From assembly GCA_017450435.1 (NCBI GenBank), contig JAFSTO010000029.1, positions 1 to 64,000 of the forward strand: 64,000 nt of DNA, in the 5' to 3' direction. Positions 34,105-42,901 of this stretch are shown here, one piece after another; within the stretch, counting starts at the first letter, position 1, and every line of letters starts with the position of its first letter. The notes under the pieces are model-generated. The model was not told where the DNA came from, made no database searches, and saw only the letters and a list, made by a program, of their open reading frames with translations. This DNA comes from Paludibacteraceae bacterium (GTDB lineage: Bacteria; Bacteroidota; Bacteroidia; Bacteroidales; Paludibacteraceae). Position numbers and translations under genes: made by a program.

Positions 34105-36750
34105 TTGAAGCACTATCTTATCATCATATTCTCTTTACTTTCTTGTCTTATGTTTGCGCAGGAAGCAGTGGTAGCTGACACCGCTGCTGCTGCCGATACA
34201 CTTGTACGTGAGCAACCGCCGGCAGCAGCGCTACCTAAGATTGAATATACTTTGCAACGTCGTACATACGAGATTGCCGGCATCACCGTTTCCGGTGCAG
34301 ATGCGTATGAGGATTTTGTTCTGATAGGTTTTTCAGGTCTGGCTGTGGGCGATAAGATTGAGGTACCGGGCGACCAGATAACCAAGTCGGTTAAGCGTTT
34401 CTGGAAACAAGGTTTGTTCTCCGAAGTGAAGATTGAGGCTACGAAGATTGTTGACGACAAGATTTGGTTGAACATTGCTCTCAAACAGCGTCCGCGTGTG
34501 AGCGAAATAACCTATAGCGGCATTAAGAAATCAGAAAAAGAGGATATAGAGGTTAAGGTGGGCATCTCTAAGGGAAGCCAAATGACGCCAAACCTTGCCG
34601 ACCGTGCTAAGACGGTGATAAAGAAATACTATGCTGACAAAGGTTTTCTTAATACAGAGGTGCGTGTGCGTCAGGTTGATGACAGCGACCATGCCGGATA
34701 TGTCAAGGTATATGTGGATGTGGATAAGAAAGAAAAGACAAAGGTGAATGCTATTTATATTACAGGTAATAAGGCTTTGTCGCACAACAAGATTAACCAT
34801 ACGATGAAGAAAACCAATGATAATAATATTATCAATTTCTTCCGTACCAAGAAGTTCGTCGCCGAGGAGTATGAGAAAGATAAAAAGGCGCTTATAGAGA
34901 AATATAACGAGTATGGTTATCGTGATGCATACATCGTAGCAGACTCTGTCGTACCCTCTCCTGATGCGCCGGGCAAGGTGGATGTATATATGACTATTTC
35001 TGAGGGAAACAAGTATTATATTCGTAATGTACAGTGGGTAGGTAATACTGTCTATCCTTATGAGACTTTGAATATGGTGCTTGGTATAAAGAAGGGTGAT
35101 GTATATAATCTCAAGGAGCTTAACAAGCGTCTGCAGGAAGATGACGATGCCGTTGCCAAACTATATACCGATCGTGGTTACCTTTTCTTTAATGTTGACC
35201 CTGTGGAGGTGAATATAGATGGTGACTCAATCGACTTTGAAATGCGAATGTATGAGGGCAAACCGGCTACAATCAATGAGATAAACATCGTTGGTAATAC
35301 CCGCGTATATGAGCATGTTGTCCGCCGTGAGCTTTATACTAAACCGGGACAGCTGTATTCGCAGTCGGACATCATGCGTTCGCTTCGTGAATTGGCACAG
35401 ATGGGGCACTTCGACCAAGAGAAGCTCGTTCCTGATATCCAGCCAAACCCGGAGGAGGGGACCGTGGACATTACATATCAGTTGGAAACAAAGTCATCTG
35501 ACCAAATTGAGTTTTCGCTCGGCTGGGGGGCTACAGGTCTGGTTGGCTCGCTCGGCTTGAAATTTACCAACTTTGCAATTCAGAATCTTTTTAATAAGAA
35601 GTCATATCGTATAGTGCCTCAAGGCGAAGGACAAACATTCTCCATCAATGCTCGTACCAATGGTGTGTACTATACTTCCGCCTCTCTCTCGTTTCTTGAA
35701 CCATGGCTTGGTGGTAAACGGCCTAACTCGCTGAGTGCAAGTGTGTATTTTGCTTCGCAGACGGGGTACTCCGACAGGTATATCAATGCCTACAACAGCC
35801 TTTACTCAACCTATTCATCGTATTATTACTCATCCTATGGTAATAACTACAACGACTATTATCAGCAGCTTCAGGAGCAAGAGGCAGATCCGGACAAGTA
35901 TCTCCGTACTTTCGGTGCCTCTATCGGCTATGGTAAACGACTGCATTGGCCTGACGACTATTTCACCTTCTACGGGGAACTCAGTTATCAGCTTTACATG
36001 ATGAAGTCGTGGCCATACTTGTTGCTCTCTGACGGTATGTCGCATAACCTTGCTATTACACTCAACCTTTCGCGTAACTCTATAGATAATCCTATTTACA
36101 CTCGTCGCGGTTCGCAGTTCTCTCTCTCGCTGAAGATTACGCCGCCGTGGTCGCTCATAAGCGGGGCGGACTATTCCCAGATGTCTGTTTCCGAGAGGTA
36201 TAAACTACTGGAGTATCATAAGTGGAAATTCTCAGGAAAGGTGTTCACTCCTCTTACTAAGGATTCTAAACTTGTGCTAATGGCAAGGGCTGAGTTCGGA
36301 TATCTTGGACATTATAACAGAGCTGCAAAGTCGCCGTTTGAATCGTTCTATATGGGTGGCGACGGCATGACGTCATATTCCTCGTATTCCACCGATTATA
36401 TAGCTATGCGTGGTTATTCGTCAGGTTCGCTGACGCCTTACGATGCTGTTACAGGACGTAACCTTGGTTATGTCTATAATAAATACACGATGGAGCTGAG
36501 GTACCCTGTGTCGCTTGAGCAGAACGCTACAATCTGGGTACTCGGATTTGCAGAAGCCGGCAACTGCTGGGCTGATATTAAGGACTTTAATCCGTTTGAC
36601 CTCAAACGCTCGCTGGGCTTAGGCGTGCGTATATATCTGCCGATGTTCGGTCTGATGGGTATAGACTGGGGTTGGGGATTTGATAAGATTAACGGTTCGG
36701 ACAACTACGGCGGAAGCCAGTTCCACTTCGTTCTGGGGCAAGAGTTGTAA
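34105..36750 (+). CDS. bamA: Outer-membrane protein assembly factor BamA
   Basis: Core of the BAM complex that folds beta-barrels into the outer membrane. The 881-aa protein has a signal peptide (KHYLIIIFSLLSCLMFAQ), a short Ala/Pro-rich stretch, five POTRA domains (about 55-460, e.g. VSGADAYEDFVLIGFSGL, VGNTVYPYETLNM) and a 16-strand barrel ending in GGSQFHFVLGQEL. The barrel carries the loop-6 region with MRGYSSGSLTPYDA, where the VRGF-like motif of the family lies. Start choice: a TTG at 34105, 2 nt after the uppS stop, gives an intact signal sequence. The first ATG (34150) would remove most of it. A Tyr/Ser-rich extracellular insert follows strand regions near 560-600. Confidence 0.95.
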   Translation: MKHYLIIIFSLLSCLMFAQEAVVADTAAAADTLVREQPPAAALPKIEYTLQRRTYEIAGITVSGADAYEDFVLIGFSGLAVGDKIEVPGDQITKSVKRFWKQGLFSEVKIEATKIVDDKIWLNIALKQRPRVSEITYSGIKKSEKEDIEVKVGISKGSQMTPNLADRAKTVIKKYYADKGFLNTEVRVRQVDDSDHAGYVKVYVDVDKKEKTKVNAIYITGNKALSHNKINHTMKKTNDNNIINFFRTKKFVAEEYEKDKKALIEKYNEYGYRDAYIVADSVVPSPDAPGKVDVYMTISEGNKYYIRNVQWVGNTVYPYETLNMVLGIKKGDVYNLKELNKRLQEDDDAVAKLYTDRGYLFFNVDPVEVNIDGDSIDFEMRMYEGKPATINEINIVGNTRVYEHVVRRELYTKPGQLYSQSDIMRSLRELAQMGHFDQEKLVPDIQPNPEEGTVDITYQLETKSSDQIEFSLGWGATGLVGSLGLKFTNFAIQNLFNKKSYRIVPQGEGQTFSINARTNGVYYTSASLSFLEPWLGGKRPNSLSASVYFASQTGYSDRYINAYNSLYSTYSSYYYSSYGNNYNDYYQQLQEQEADPDKYLRTFGASIGYGKRLHWPDDYFTFYGELSYQLYMMKSWPYLLLSDGMSHNLAITLNLSRNSIDNPIYTRRGSQFSLSLKITPPWSLISGADYSQMSVSERYKLLEYHKWKFSGKVFTPLTKDSKLVLMARAEFGYLGHYNRAAKSPFESFYMGGDGMTSYSSYSTDYIAMRGYSSGSLTPYDAVTGRNLGYVYNKYTMELRYPVSLEQNATIWVLGFAEAGNCWADIKDFNPFDLKRSLGLGVRIYLPMFGLMGIDWGWGFDKINGSDNYGGSQFHFVLGQEL

Positions 36751-36821
36751 ATTTCTTGCTGTTTTTACTGTTTGACAAAAACAGGTGGTCATGTGATAGA
36801 CGGTATCGTCAATTACTTTTA

Positions 36822-36851
36822 GGAGAGTGTGTCAAAACTGACTCACTCTCC
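36822..36851. terminator. Terminator overlapping the 3' end of trmO
   Basis: GGAGAGTG (36822-36829) pairs with CACTCTCC (36844-36851), with a further GTC/GAC inside. Its right arm includes the trmO stop codon, so the convergent bamA and trmO transcripts share it. Confidence 0.6.
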
Positions 36852-37592
36852 TTGTTGTATATGTTCAAGTGCTATCACTGCTGTCACATAGACTATATGT
36901 TCCTGTGTTACGCGAAATTTTATCTCACATCCGTTGTACTCAAATCCGTATATTCTTTGAGGGTCATTGTGGTATGCAGGGCGCGGGTCGGCTGCAAGGA
37001 TTTCGTTGATTTCCTCGCGGGTGGTTACTAAGTTAGAGGATGTTTGATTGGCTCCTGTTTTTTGTATCTCCTGAAAATCGCTATTCGCCTTGTCTGTCCA
37101 GACGACATTGAGCTTATGAGCCGGTGTAGTGTCGGTGAAACCGCCTATAGCATCAGGATGCGAGTCGGTGTAGGGAATATATGGTTTGATGTCATAGACG
37201 GGCGAGCCGTTCTTCATGTCTGCTCCTTGTACGACAAGCACATGTCCTTCTGCTGTCTGCTCAATGCGAAGCAGGCGTACGGATGACAGAGCAATGCGGT
37301 TAGGGCGGTTGGGTGAGCGAGTGGCAAAGACCCCAAGGCGCTGATTGCCTCCAAGGCGCGGAGGACGTACGGTAGGAGACCACTGCGAGCCTTCGGTTTG
37401 CGGGGCGTTGCTGTCGTCAAAACCCCATATTATCCAAAGATGAGAGAACTGCTCTATACCGCGCAATGCTTCGGCATTTCGATATTCGGGGGTGAAAACA
37501 ATGCGGGTGAGAATACGGCTGTCAACGGTCGTCTGGCGAGGTACGCCAAACTTTGTGTGAAAGCCGTTGCGGGCATGAGCAATGATATTCAT
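36843..37592 (-). CDS. trmO: tRNA (adenine(37)-N6)-methyltransferase TrmO (TsaA family)
   Basis: SAM-dependent enzyme that methylates N6-threonylcarbamoyladenosine at position 37 of ANN-decoding tRNAs. The 249-aa beta-barrel-type protein shows the family features HTKFGVPRQ, FSHLWIIWGFD, TVRPPRLGGNQRLGVFATRS, SPNRPNRIALSSVRLL and VYDIKPYIPYTDSH. It also has the C-terminal extension typical of the longer bacterial form, with DPRPAYHND near 208-216. It is downstream of the LolA-like gene (39-bp gap) and may be transcribed with it. The next gene is convergent bamA. There is no direct functional link to its neighbours. Confidence 0.92.
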   Translation of the reverse strand: MNIIAHARNGFHTKFGVPRQTTVDSRILTRIVFTPEYRNAEALRGIEQFSHLWIIWGFDDSNAPQTEGSQWSPTVRPPRLGGNQRLGVFATRSPNRPNRIALSSVRLLRIEQTAEGHVLVVQGADMKNGSPVYDIKPYIPYTDSHPDAIGGFTDTTPAHKLNVVWTDKANSDFQEIQKTGANQTSSNLVTTREEINEILAADPRPAYHNDPQRIYGFEYNGCEIKFRVTQEHIVYVTAVIALEHIQQGE

Positions 37593-37631
37593 GTAGAGAA
37601 CTGCGTTATGTGAATTGGAAAACGTGTTCTG

Positions 37632-38201
37632 TTACTTGACCTCGTAGGTGGTGTAGTTGTCGTTGCCTTCGGTTATGACCATGCGAAGCAGTCTGCCGCT
37701 TTTTGTGTCGTATTCAAGAACGAGGGAAGCTATCTCACGTGCTGAGGCATGCTTGGCTGTAATCGTGCACACATACCGCCCGCCGACGGTCTTGTATTCT
37801 GCGCTGGCCTCATTGATATTTGCTACTTTCTCTACATCGCCTGACATGCAAAGCAGCAACGTGGAGCGATATAGTCCCATGCGACGCTCCGGGTTCTTGA
37901 TATTGAAGTTCTGTACTCTGCCTTTTTTCTGTACTTCAAACTTCTCTTTGGTTATAAGCATATAGTCGCCCGCAGGGTCGGTGTAGTCAACACGCAGGTC
38001 ATCAGGCGCTACGAAATGCATAGTCCCTTGTTTGACCGTTGTCTTTTTTATCTTTGGCATTACTTTGGTTTCGGTGAAGGCAAAGTCGATAGACTCGCCG
38101 TCCGGGTGCAAAGCACGGATTGCGGCGGGGATATTCTCAGCGGAGAATGAGAGGAAAATGCTGAATATTGTCATCAGACAAAGTGTGAAACGCTTTTTCA
38201 T
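37632..38201 (-). CDS. LolA-like outer-membrane lipoprotein carrier protein
   Basis: A 189-aa periplasmic protein with a signal peptide (MKKRFTLCLMTIFSIFLSFS) and the LolA/LppM-like fold signature: FAFTETKVMPKIKKTTVKQG-type strands, then LRVDYTDPAGDYMLITKEKF and the C-terminal LVLEYDTKSGRLLRM. It overlaps the start-stop junction with the MMPL exporter gene (4-nt ATGA overlap at 38198-38201). The two are thus translationally coupled and presumably act on the same cargo. LolA/MMPL pairs of this kind are standard export genes of aryl-polyene and flexirubin clusters. This makes it more likely to carry a polyene-lipid than to be the housekeeping LolA. Confidence 0.8.
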   Translation of the reverse strand: MKKRFTLCLMTIFSIFLSFSAENIPAAIRALHPDGESIDFAFTETKVMPKIKKTTVKQGTMHFVAPDDLRVDYTDPAGDYMLITKEKFEVQKKGRVQNFNIKNPERRMGLYRSTLLLCMSGDVEKVANINEASAEYKTVGGRYVCTITAKHASAREIASLVLEYDTKSGRLLRMVITEGNDNYTTYEVK

Positions 38202-40687
38202 GACAGTCTTTTTTTCTTTAGTTTTATATATAATTTGTAAAGATTGGGTTCGAGAGTATATGACAACATTATGGTGGTTATCATGCCCACCAGCGAGGCA
38301 AAGCTGATTGACTGTATAGCAGGGTGAACGGCAAAGCCGAGGACGAACATACAGATGACCAGGATCGTTGCCGAGAGCGTAATGGCTGTTTTGTTGTAGG
38401 TCATTGTCGGATTACCGTCTTCTCCCTTCAAAAGCCCTTCAAGGATAAAGATTGAATAGTCAACACCTATACCGAAGACGAAGGATGAGACGATGATGTT
38501 GATAAGGTTGAATGGTTGGTTGAACAATGCCATAGCGCCGAGTACGGTGTACCACGACAAGAGCATCGGAGCAAGCGCTATCAACGTGAGCCAGATGTTG
38601 CGGTAGGTAACGAGTAGCAGGACGAAGACAAACAGGAAACTAACCCACATTATGAGGTCGAAATCAGAGTGGATAAGCTCCACAAGATTGGTGCTGTAGT
38701 AATATGGATCCATTACCATACAACCCTTCACAAGTGTAAGTCTGTCCTTGACCGGCTTGGCGTTCTCAACGGTTGATTTGACGGGGAAATATACAAGAGT
38801 TTTTCCGTGTGTCTGTTCCACAAAATTCTCCAAAACTTCAGGTGGCAGAAGCCGGCTGTCGGTCAGTAGTTGTGGCTGTGCCGGTGCTTCCATTAGCCGT
38901 CTGAAGGGTTCGAACAACGATGCCTCAATACCTTCTTTCTGACAAGCTGTGCATATATTGTGCCAAACAGCATCACGGCGCTCCCGTGTAAAATAGTTTG
39001 TCCAATTGTCAACCCTTTGCTGCTGTGTTTTGAGCGATGGCATGAGCAGGGAAGTTTTCATCGTTGATACCACTACTCCTTCCTGTCGCAAGCTGTCAAT
39101 AGTGCGCTCTATCAAAGGCAATTGCTCCAGAGCGTCTTCTACAGTTGGGGCTACAGAGGCGAAGTACTGTTGGTTGTAACCCTCGTTCATCAGCTCGTTC
39201 CACGAGTTTTGAGCGTGTGCGGCGTCTGAGCTGATGTAACCGATATTGCGCAGATTACTGTCGAATTGGTATCTGCCGGAGAAAGAAATACACACGACAA
39301 CCCAGATCGCGGTAAGGCAACAAATAGGTATATTGCGGTCGATATTATAGCTATTAGCCTTTTCAAGCAAGGCAAAGGCGCGTTTATTAGGTGTGTGTTT
39401 GCGCGGCAGGAACTGCGGCATGATGGCGAGTGAGAAAATTGTGGTGCCGATAATCACCATTAGCGCCAACAGACCAAAATCTTTGAGCAGTTGCGACTGT
39501 GTGAACAGCAGTCCTGCAAAGGCACCTACGGTCGTGAGAGAGCCAAGCAGGACAGGACGTGTCTGAACATCAAGTGTGTCGTGTATATCACCTGTGTAAA
39601 TATAGTGTATGAGCACGTGTAGCACATAACTGAAGCCGACGCCTAACACTATTGCTCCCAAACCGATACTCATTAGAGATACGCCGCCGCGAATAAGGTA
39701 ATGACCCGCAAGGGCAAGAAGAATACCGAAACCTATAGGTAAAACAGATAGTATCAAGTAGGTGGGACGCTTGAGGAAGATGCAGAGCATGAGCAAAATG
39801 AACAACATTGATATGCCTATGGTTAAAGCAAGGTCCTTGCGCATGCGGGTACTGTTTCCGCCCGCAAGAACGATTGTGCCGTGGTAAAGAACTTCCAGAT
39901 CAGGATATTCCTGTGCCACTTCGTCACGCACATCGTTCATCATTCTCAAGAGTTTGCCGGCCTGACGTGAGTCATCCGTGCCGAATGAGGGGGTAATAAA
40001 ACCAATACAAGCCTTACCTTCTTGGGTGAATATATGATTAAAGGCATATCTGGATGGTCCGTCCTCGTTATTGTCGAAAAGTGTGAGAAGTTTGTCTTGT
40101 ATATCTGTATCTGAACCAAGCCCGCTCCGGGCAAATCCGGCGCCGCTCATTGCTATGCCGCATGGGTCGTAGGCTATGACGTCGTAAAAATTATCGCCCA
40201 TATCGGTGGAAAGCAGCTCCTTATAAAAGGCTATCTGTGACTGTATATGTTGCTCCGTGCAGAGTGAGTCAAGAGCGACAGGTGAGAGATTGACGTATGC
40301 CGGACCATGCGCCATAGCATATTCAGCAGCATCAAGCAGCAGTAACGGGTCAACGTCCGAGAGGTGGTATAGGATATGGTGACTATCCTGGTCGCGTTCG
40401 TTCAAACGAGACATAAACATCTCCATTGCTTCTGCCATACGCTCCTGTTCAGGCGTTTCGTTTGCGGCATCGTCACGATAACGAACCTGCACGAAAATCT
40501 TGTCTTTGAGGCGTAGGTTGGTGAAGGTTAGTTGGTAGTCTGCGTTTTCGGTTTTCGGAAGGAGTTGAAAGATGTTTTCTTCAAATCGGCATTGTGAGCT
40601 TAGCCATGCAAGCACTGCTACCACTATGAGTAGTAGTGACCATAGAAACGCTTTGTGATGGCGGAAGAACTCGTATAGTCTGTTCAT
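38198..40687 (-). CDS. MMPL/RND-family exporter
   Basis: An 829-aa inner-membrane transporter with about twelve membrane segments in two halves. There is one N-terminal segment (WSLLLIVVAVLAWLSSQ), a large periplasmic loop, five segments (about 250-420), a second periplasmic loop and five more (about 610-815). MMPL-type features include GLGAIVLGVGFSYVLHVLIHY and FVFGIGVDYSIFILEG, each holding a G-x-x-x-D/S-type proton-relay region. The family moves lipids and hydrophobic conjugates across or out of the inner membrane. Coupling to the LolA-like gene suggests a lipid cargo. The gene starts 90 bp after tex. A link to the ketosynthase cluster at 51-55 kb is inference. Confidence 0.88.
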   Translation of the reverse strand: MNRLYEFFRHHKAFLWSLLLIVVAVLAWLSSQCRFEENIFQLLPKTENADYQLTFTNLRLKDKIFVQVRYRDDAANETPEQERMAEAMEMFMSRLNERDQDSHHILYHLSDVDPLLLLDAAEYAMAHGPAYVNLSPVALDSLCTEQHIQSQIAFYKELLSTDMGDNFYDVIAYDPCGIAMSGAGFARSGLGSDTDIQDKLLTLFDNNEDGPSRYAFNHIFTQEGKACIGFITPSFGTDDSRQAGKLLRMMNDVRDEVAQEYPDLEVLYHGTIVLAGGNSTRMRKDLALTIGISMLFILLMLCIFLKRPTYLILSVLPIGFGILLALAGHYLIRGGVSLMSIGLGAIVLGVGFSYVLHVLIHYIYTGDIHDTLDVQTRPVLLGSLTTVGAFAGLLFTQSQLLKDFGLLALMVIIGTTIFSLAIMPQFLPRKHTPNKRAFALLEKANSYNIDRNIPICCLTAIWVVVCISFSGRYQFDSNLRNIGYISSDAAHAQNSWNELMNEGYNQQYFASVAPTVEDALEQLPLIERTIDSLRQEGVVVSTMKTSLLMPSLKTQQQRVDNWTNYFTRERRDAVWHNICTACQKEGIEASLFEPFRRLMEAPAQPQLLTDSRLLPPEVLENFVEQTHGKTLVYFPVKSTVENAKPVKDRLTLVKGCMVMDPYYYSTNLVELIHSDFDLIMWVSFLFVFVLLLVTYRNIWLTLIALAPMLLSWYTVLGAMALFNQPFNLINIIVSSFVFGIGVDYSIFILEGLLKGEDGNPTMTYNKTAITLSATILVICMFVLGFAVHPAIQSISFASLVGMITTIMLSYTLEPNLYKLYIKLKKKRLS

Positions 40688-40777
40688 CTGTAGTTGTCTT
40701 TCAAGTAAATGCGTTAGTATCTTCTGGGGGTGATTTTTGATGAGTCTGCGGTGATAATGATATATACCGGCGTCGGA

Positions 40778-42889
40778 CTATTGTAATGCGAGGCTGATGC
40801 GGTTTCTGTTGCAGTCAATCTGTTCTACCACAACATTTAGTTGCTCATGCAGGCGGAGCTTCTTGCCTCTTAGTCGTGACACATGCAGCAGTCCGTCATG
40901 GTGTACTCCGATGTTGACGAATGCTCCGAAAGCAGTTATGTTGGTAACAATGCCCGGCAGGGTCATTCCTTCACGAAGGTCGCTGATATCATGAACCTCG
41001 TCAGAGAACCTGAATGCTTCAGCTTTGCCGCGCGGGTCGCGAGCGGGGCGACGCAGTTCGCTAATGATATCATTGAGTGTGGGTAGTCCTACACCGGAAG
41101 TGACATATCGGTTGAGATCGATGTGTGAGAGTACCTCATCGTTACGAATGAGTTGTCTTATAGTGCAACCGATGTCGTGTGCCATCTTATGTACAAGGGC
41201 ATAACGCTCAGGGTGAACAGCTGTGTTGTCGAGTGGCTCGTCAGAATCGGTAATACGCAAGAAACCTGCACATTGTTCAAAGGTTTTTGCTCCGAGTTTA
41301 GGTACTTTCTTTATCTCCTCACGTGAGTGGAATGGTCCGTTCTCTGAGCGGTATTTGACGATGCTCTTTGCCAGTGCCGGTCCAAGACCTGAAATGTATG
41401 TGAGCAGGTGGCGCGATGCTGTGTTCACGTCAACTCCCACTTGGTTGACGGCTGATGAGACGGTAGAGGTGAGGGCATTGCGTAGTTTGGTTTGGTCAAC
41501 ATCGTGTTGGTATTGCCCGACACCTATAGCCTTGGGGTCAATCTTCACCAGTTCCGCAAGCGGGTCTTGAAGGCGACGCCCGATGGAGACGGCACCCCTG
41601 ACGGTGATGTCCTCATTCGGAAACTCCTCGCGTGCCGTCTCACTTGCTGAATAGACAGATGCGCCGTTTTCGCTGACAACATATACGTCCACGTTGTCAT
41701 AGCCGAGACTATCCAGCATACGGCGAATGAAATCTTCCGTTTCACGTGAGGCTGTGCCGTTGCCTATGGCGATAGCCTCTGTTTGATACTTGTCTAACAG
41801 CTGTTTGACGATACGTGTGGCACCGGCTATATCATTGCGTGGAGGTACGGGAAAGATGACGGTATGTGTCAGCAGGTCACCTTGTGCACTCAAGCATACC
41901 ACCTTGCAACCTGTGCGAAAGCCCGGGTCAATAGCCAGCACACGCTTCTGACCCAAAGGAGCGGACATGAGCAGTTGGCGGGCATTGTCGGCAAAGATTC
42001 GTATCGCCGTGTCGTCAGCGTTCTCCTTGGACGCGGCTGCTTGCTCTGTCTCAATAGCAGGCTTCAGCAGGCGTTTGTATGAATCCGCAACGGCAGCGTT
42101 CACCTCTGACGAGGCAGCACTATTCCCCTTTATGAAGATGTGCTCTAATTTCTGCAGAGCCTTGTCTTTGTCCGGCGAAATGTCAATCCGCAACCAGCCT
42201 TCAGATTCACCGCGTCTCATGGCAAGAAGGCGGTGGGATTGTATGTGGCTAAGGCGCTCGTGTACATCGAAGTAGTCGCGATATTGTTGTGCTCCGTCCT
42301 CATCTGCTTTGACAGGTATGACTTTGCAGGTAAGTGTGCCTGTATAGTCAAACTCGCGGCGCACAGCGTTTCGTGCCGTTTGTGACTCGTTAACCCACTC
42401 GGCTATTATGTCTCTCGCTCCTTGCAGTGCTGCTTCTTCGTCAGGCACGTCTTTGCCGGTGTAGCGTTCTGCACAGCGTTTGGGGTTGAGAGTCGGAGAC
42501 TGACTCATAAGTTGCTTGGCAAGAGACTCTAACCCGTGCTCACGGGCAATGTCTGCCCGCGTCTTGCGGTGGGGTTTATATGGCAGATACAGGTCTTCAA
42601 GACGATTGCTATCTTCGCAGTTGTCAATTTCTTGACGCAGTTCTGTCGTCAGTTTGCCTTGCTCTTCGATGGTTTTTATTACCGTCTCCTTGCGTTTGAG
42701 CAGTTCGTTCAGCCGGTCGTTTTCTTCCATTATCTGTGTTATGCCGACTTCGTCTAAACTGCCTGTCTGCTCCTTGCGATAGCGGGCAATGAATGGCACC
42801 GTTGCGCCATCTTCTAACAGAGAAAGAACGGCGCTGACGTATGCTGACTTTATGCCTGTACGACGTGATATGACTTCTGCGATGTTCAT
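40778..42889 (-). CDS. tex: Tex family RNA-binding transcription accessory protein
   Basis: Cytoplasmic nucleic-acid-binding factor related to eukaryotic Spt6. Domains in order: N-terminal helical Tex region (about 1-190), YqgF RNase H-like domain (about 320-450, RVLAIDPGFRTGCKVV), helix-hairpin-helix pair (about 485-560, with SSAVNQVGVDVNTASRHLLTY and YRSENGPFHSREEIKKVPKL) and a C-terminal S1 domain (about 635-703, GIVTNITAFGAFVNIGVHHD). The length of 703 aa is normal for this family. It begins 12 nt after the CobW-type GTPase gene and is probably co-transcribed with it. Confidence 0.95.
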   Translation of the reverse strand: MNIAEVISRRTGIKSAYVSAVLSLLEDGATVPFIARYRKEQTGSLDEVGITQIMEENDRLNELLKRKETVIKTIEEQGKLTTELRQEIDNCEDSNRLEDLYLPYKPHRKTRADIAREHGLESLAKQLMSQSPTLNPKRCAERYTGKDVPDEEAALQGARDIIAEWVNESQTARNAVRREFDYTGTLTCKVIPVKADEDGAQQYRDYFDVHERLSHIQSHRLLAMRRGESEGWLRIDISPDKDKALQKLEHIFIKGNSAASSEVNAAVADSYKRLLKPAIETEQAAASKENADDTAIRIFADNARQLLMSAPLGQKRVLAIDPGFRTGCKVVCLSAQGDLLTHTVIFPVPPRNDIAGATRIVKQLLDKYQTEAIAIGNGTASRETEDFIRRMLDSLGYDNVDVYVVSENGASVYSASETAREEFPNEDITVRGAVSIGRRLQDPLAELVKIDPKAIGVGQYQHDVDQTKLRNALTSTVSSAVNQVGVDVNTASRHLLTYISGLGPALAKSIVKYRSENGPFHSREEIKKVPKLGAKTFEQCAGFLRITDSDEPLDNTAVHPERYALVHKMAHDIGCTIRQLIRNDEVLSHIDLNRYVTSGVGLPTLNDIISELRRPARDPRGKAEAFRFSDEVHDISDLREGMTLPGIVTNITAFGAFVNIGVHHDGLLHVSRLRGKKLRLHEQLNVVVEQIDCNRNRISLALQ

Positions 42890-42901
42890 TTGAGACGTGT
42901 T